NCBI GenBank assembly: GCA_034008185.1 | Contig: CM067084.1 | Span: forward strand, 8,141,385-8,205,384 | Source of the DNA: Gorsachius magnificus | Lineage: Eukaryota; Chordata; Aves; Pelecaniformes; Ardeidae | DNA length: 64,000 nucleotides | Reading direction: 5' to 3' | Shown: positions 62,239 to 64,000 of the stretch, in pieces | How the letters are laid out: each line of letters opens with the position of its first letter | Numbering within the stretch: the first letter of the stretch is position 1 | Notes under the pieces: model-generated | The model's input: only the letters and a program-made list of their open reading frames with translations | What the model was told of the DNA's origin: nothing | Databases searched by the model: none | Program-made: the position numbers and the translations under genes

Positions 62239-62456
62239 ATATTACTGCCGACACTGCCTTATCGCTAGAAGGCAAAGGACGACTTGACTACCACATGAGC
62301 CCAAACAAGAAGCGAGAATACCTGATGAGACACGGCACTCGAGGCGCTGGCCCACGACCCCCGAACGCGGACCGCTTGGAGGTGAAGTTCAGGACAAGAA
62401 GCGAGAACGGCGTTTTAGTTCACGTCCAGGAAAGCAGCAACTTCACTACCGTGAAG
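62239..62456 (+). CDS. FAT4: FAT4 exon: first part of LamG2
   Basis: Encodes the last two bases of Tyr 2477 and residues 2478-2549. It opens the second LamG domain: DTALSLEGKGRLDYHMS, a basic linker (NKKREYLMRHGTRG), then LEVKFRTRSENGVLVHVQES and SNFTTVK. SNFT is a possible N-glycosylation site. The acceptor is CCCAG at 62234-62238 and the donor GTAAGA at 62457. It ends in phase 0. The basic, proline-rich linker looks the least conserved part of the EGF/LamG region. The remaining LamG2 strands are downstream. Confidence 0.95.
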
Positions 62457-63997
62457 GTAAGATTACAGCTAATGCTGAATTTGATTTGATTGGACTGCCT
62501 CATGCCTGGTGATCAAAATCACATTTTTCCATTACTCTTGCTGTTTCCTTTACAAAATATTAGGTCTTTAACTGAGGCTAGGCACTGCTCCAATATCATT
62601 CGTCTTCTGAACAATTCCCTTGCTATTTGCCAAGGTATCAGAAGATCTTGATGGGTTTGTATCTAATCAGTTTTGTCTAGACTCCAAACAGTGACTCTTT
62701 TAAGGCCACAGGAACAGTATTTGTTGCCATTTTTGTTATCATCATTAAGTTACTCTACAGAACAAATCGTTTTGTTATTGGCCTTTTATCTTCTGATTTT
62801 TTGGGCCTCAAACCCAGACCGTCCCTAAGCTAGCAAACAACTGCCAAAAAGTTTTCATTAATTCCTACTAGCATGGCTCATGCGTATCAAACTAGGAAGT
62901 GAGGAGTAACTTGAACTCATGAGGTTACCCATAGACCAATGTCAATATCGAATTATTTTGAGATATGTAGCTGAATTAATGCTTCAAATGCCACACAGTT
63001 TTGGTTTGGTTTGGTTTTTTTTTTTCCCCAAAGAGTTTATTGCTGCAGAAGTTACCTTTCTCAAGAGAAAGCAATGGTTTAGTTCCTGGCTATGACTCAG
63101 TCCATTTACTCATAACTCTAAATGAGTACAGCAGTGATGTTGGCAAGCCCCTTTATTGGGTTGGTGTAAGCTCCAAGTTTCCTTGACTGCTGCAAGGCTT
63201 TCCAAGTTTTTTTCCTGACTTTTAAAGAACCTCATACAGAAATTCGCACTTTCTAAGCTTCAGCCCCGTGGATATTCGCCACCTGCCTGGTCAGAGGTAC
63301 AGAGCTTTTCCTGACACACCGGCTGCATTTAAGAAGCAACTCTGAGTTACTTCACTGGCGTAGGCTTTTACCACATCATTTGATAAGAAGTATCTGCCTC
63401 AGTTGCATTAGCAGATAAGATCTCATTATTTTGAGTTCTGGAGGGAAAAAAACAAATACTACCTTTTTCTCCTGAATAGAATTTGCTAGGTCAGCTCTAC
63501 AAGCATTATTAAAAAAAGAAAAGAAAAAGAGAGTTGCCTTTTCTGGCTGAAAGCACTCATGGTGTGTTTATGCAAACACTCTTATTATTGTTAATATTGG
63601 TGAAGTTATACAAGCAAGCAGAGGGTGCCGAGTCCCAGACCCAGCTGTGCAAGGGCAAAGCGGGGAAGTTTGCCTGGTAACAGACGCAGCAGTTTGAGGC
63701 AGGAGGGGTAACATCACTGTACTGATTACTGCCGAAAAGTTCCCAGATGATGCTAGCTAATAAAACGGCAGTTTTAACTATATTTAGTATATATTTAACT
63801 ATTTAACTATAGTTAGTACAGGCTGGCTTCTGCGCCACCGCTCACACGCGGAGTAGGTATGGCGAGCACGTCCCTCGGTGGTGGCCCCAAGATGTCAAGG
63901 AAGCCAACCCACTTTCTGGCATCTCAGTCCACTCCTGGTGCAGAAGATGAACTTTAGGGACTTACGTTTACAACTCTCTTGTCCGTCTTCAAAACAG
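62457..63997 (+). other. FAT4 intron reaching the window end
   Basis: 1.5 kb, AT-rich, with a T10 run near 63017. Near 63765-63810 there is a tandem-like ACTATATTTAGTATATATTT stretch. It may end at the acceptor at 63995-63997. No genes. Confidence 0.7.
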
Positions 63998-64000
63998 ACA
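63998..64000 (+). CDS. FAT4: Possible first codon of the next FAT4 exon
   Basis: The window ends just after a plausible acceptor: a pyrimidine-rich run at about 63973-63990 (ctctcttgtccgtcttc), then CAG at 63995-63997. The upstream exon ends in phase 0 after Val-Lys, so the next exon should start on a whole codon. Here that codon would be ACA (Thr). From memory the mammalian protein has Ile at this point, which is one base away. Only three bases are visible, so this is a guess from the acceptor shape. Confidence 0.3.

Larger units (their letters stand above)
3534..62456 (+). other. FAT4: FAT4 gene body, internal part (14 exons)
   Basis: Fourteen exons on the + strand join in phase (7647 nt, 2549 codons, no stop). 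The domain order is about 18 cadherin repeats, a membrane-proximal region, EGF x4, LamG, EGF, then the start of a LamG. Among the Fat proteins this end region, with a CPRLEGAC EGF between two LamG domains and the C-x-C EGF4 start YCECNPC, fits FAT4. The protein sequence closely matches what I know of mammalian FAT4 across all exons. FAT4 is a giant type I membrane protein that binds DCHS1 on neighbouring cells and acts in planar cell polarity, kidney and brain morphogenesis and Hippo-linked growth control. Both gene ends lie outside the window. No promoter or 3' end is visible here. Confidence 0.96.

Overview
The window is vertebrate nuclear DNA, almost certainly from a bird. It is intron-rich, every inferred intron is GT-AG, and it carries several 5'-truncated CR1 LINE 3' ends with the ATTCTATGATTCTATGA-type tail typical of birds, plus two copies of a long terminal repeat (LTR) family of a kind I know from bird genomes. 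I cannot name the species.

I find one gene, on the + strand: the middle and late ectodomain part of FAT4, the giant protocadherin that acts as receptor for Dachsous (DCHS1) in planar cell polarity and Hippo signalling. Fourteen exons (3534-3665, 7996-8257, 10854-11204, 16272-17194, 17923-18097, 33830-34010, 38338-38588, 40826-45175, 52411-52515, 54275-54582, 58394-58479, 59946-60125, 60986-61110, 62239-62456) join with compatible phases into 7647 nt, or 2549 codons, with no stop or frameshift. In order they encode the end of one cadherin repeat, about 18 further cadherin repeats, a membrane-proximal region, four EGF domains, a first laminin G domain (LamG), a fifth EGF domain and the start of a second LamG. 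The signal peptide and the first about 16 cadherin repeats lie upstream. The rest of LamG2, the transmembrane helix and the cytoplasmic tail lie downstream. One exon is 4350 bp; the others are 86-923 bp. The last three bases may open the next exon.

The rest is intron. The longest intron (18098-33829, 15.7 kb) splits one cadherin repeat. Intronic features are a sense LTR at 597-1157 with an internal G19 tract, an antisense LTR of the same family at 38924-39466, CR1 ends (1261, 7078, 12984, 13489, 19708 and older scraps), a 266-bp tandem duplication of a CR1 3' end at 13223-13754, a C25 tract at 2681, a small palindromic transposon-like element at 30467-30541 and a CpG-dense patch near 26131. 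I see no second gene, structural RNA gene or CRISPR array. No undescribed system is evident. The most useful second looks are the CR1 duplication, the palindromic element, the non-canonical calcium linkers in the large exon and the CpG patch.

Residue numbers below count from the first codon in the window (1-2549). Repeat letters a-r count the cadherin repeats that begin inside the window.
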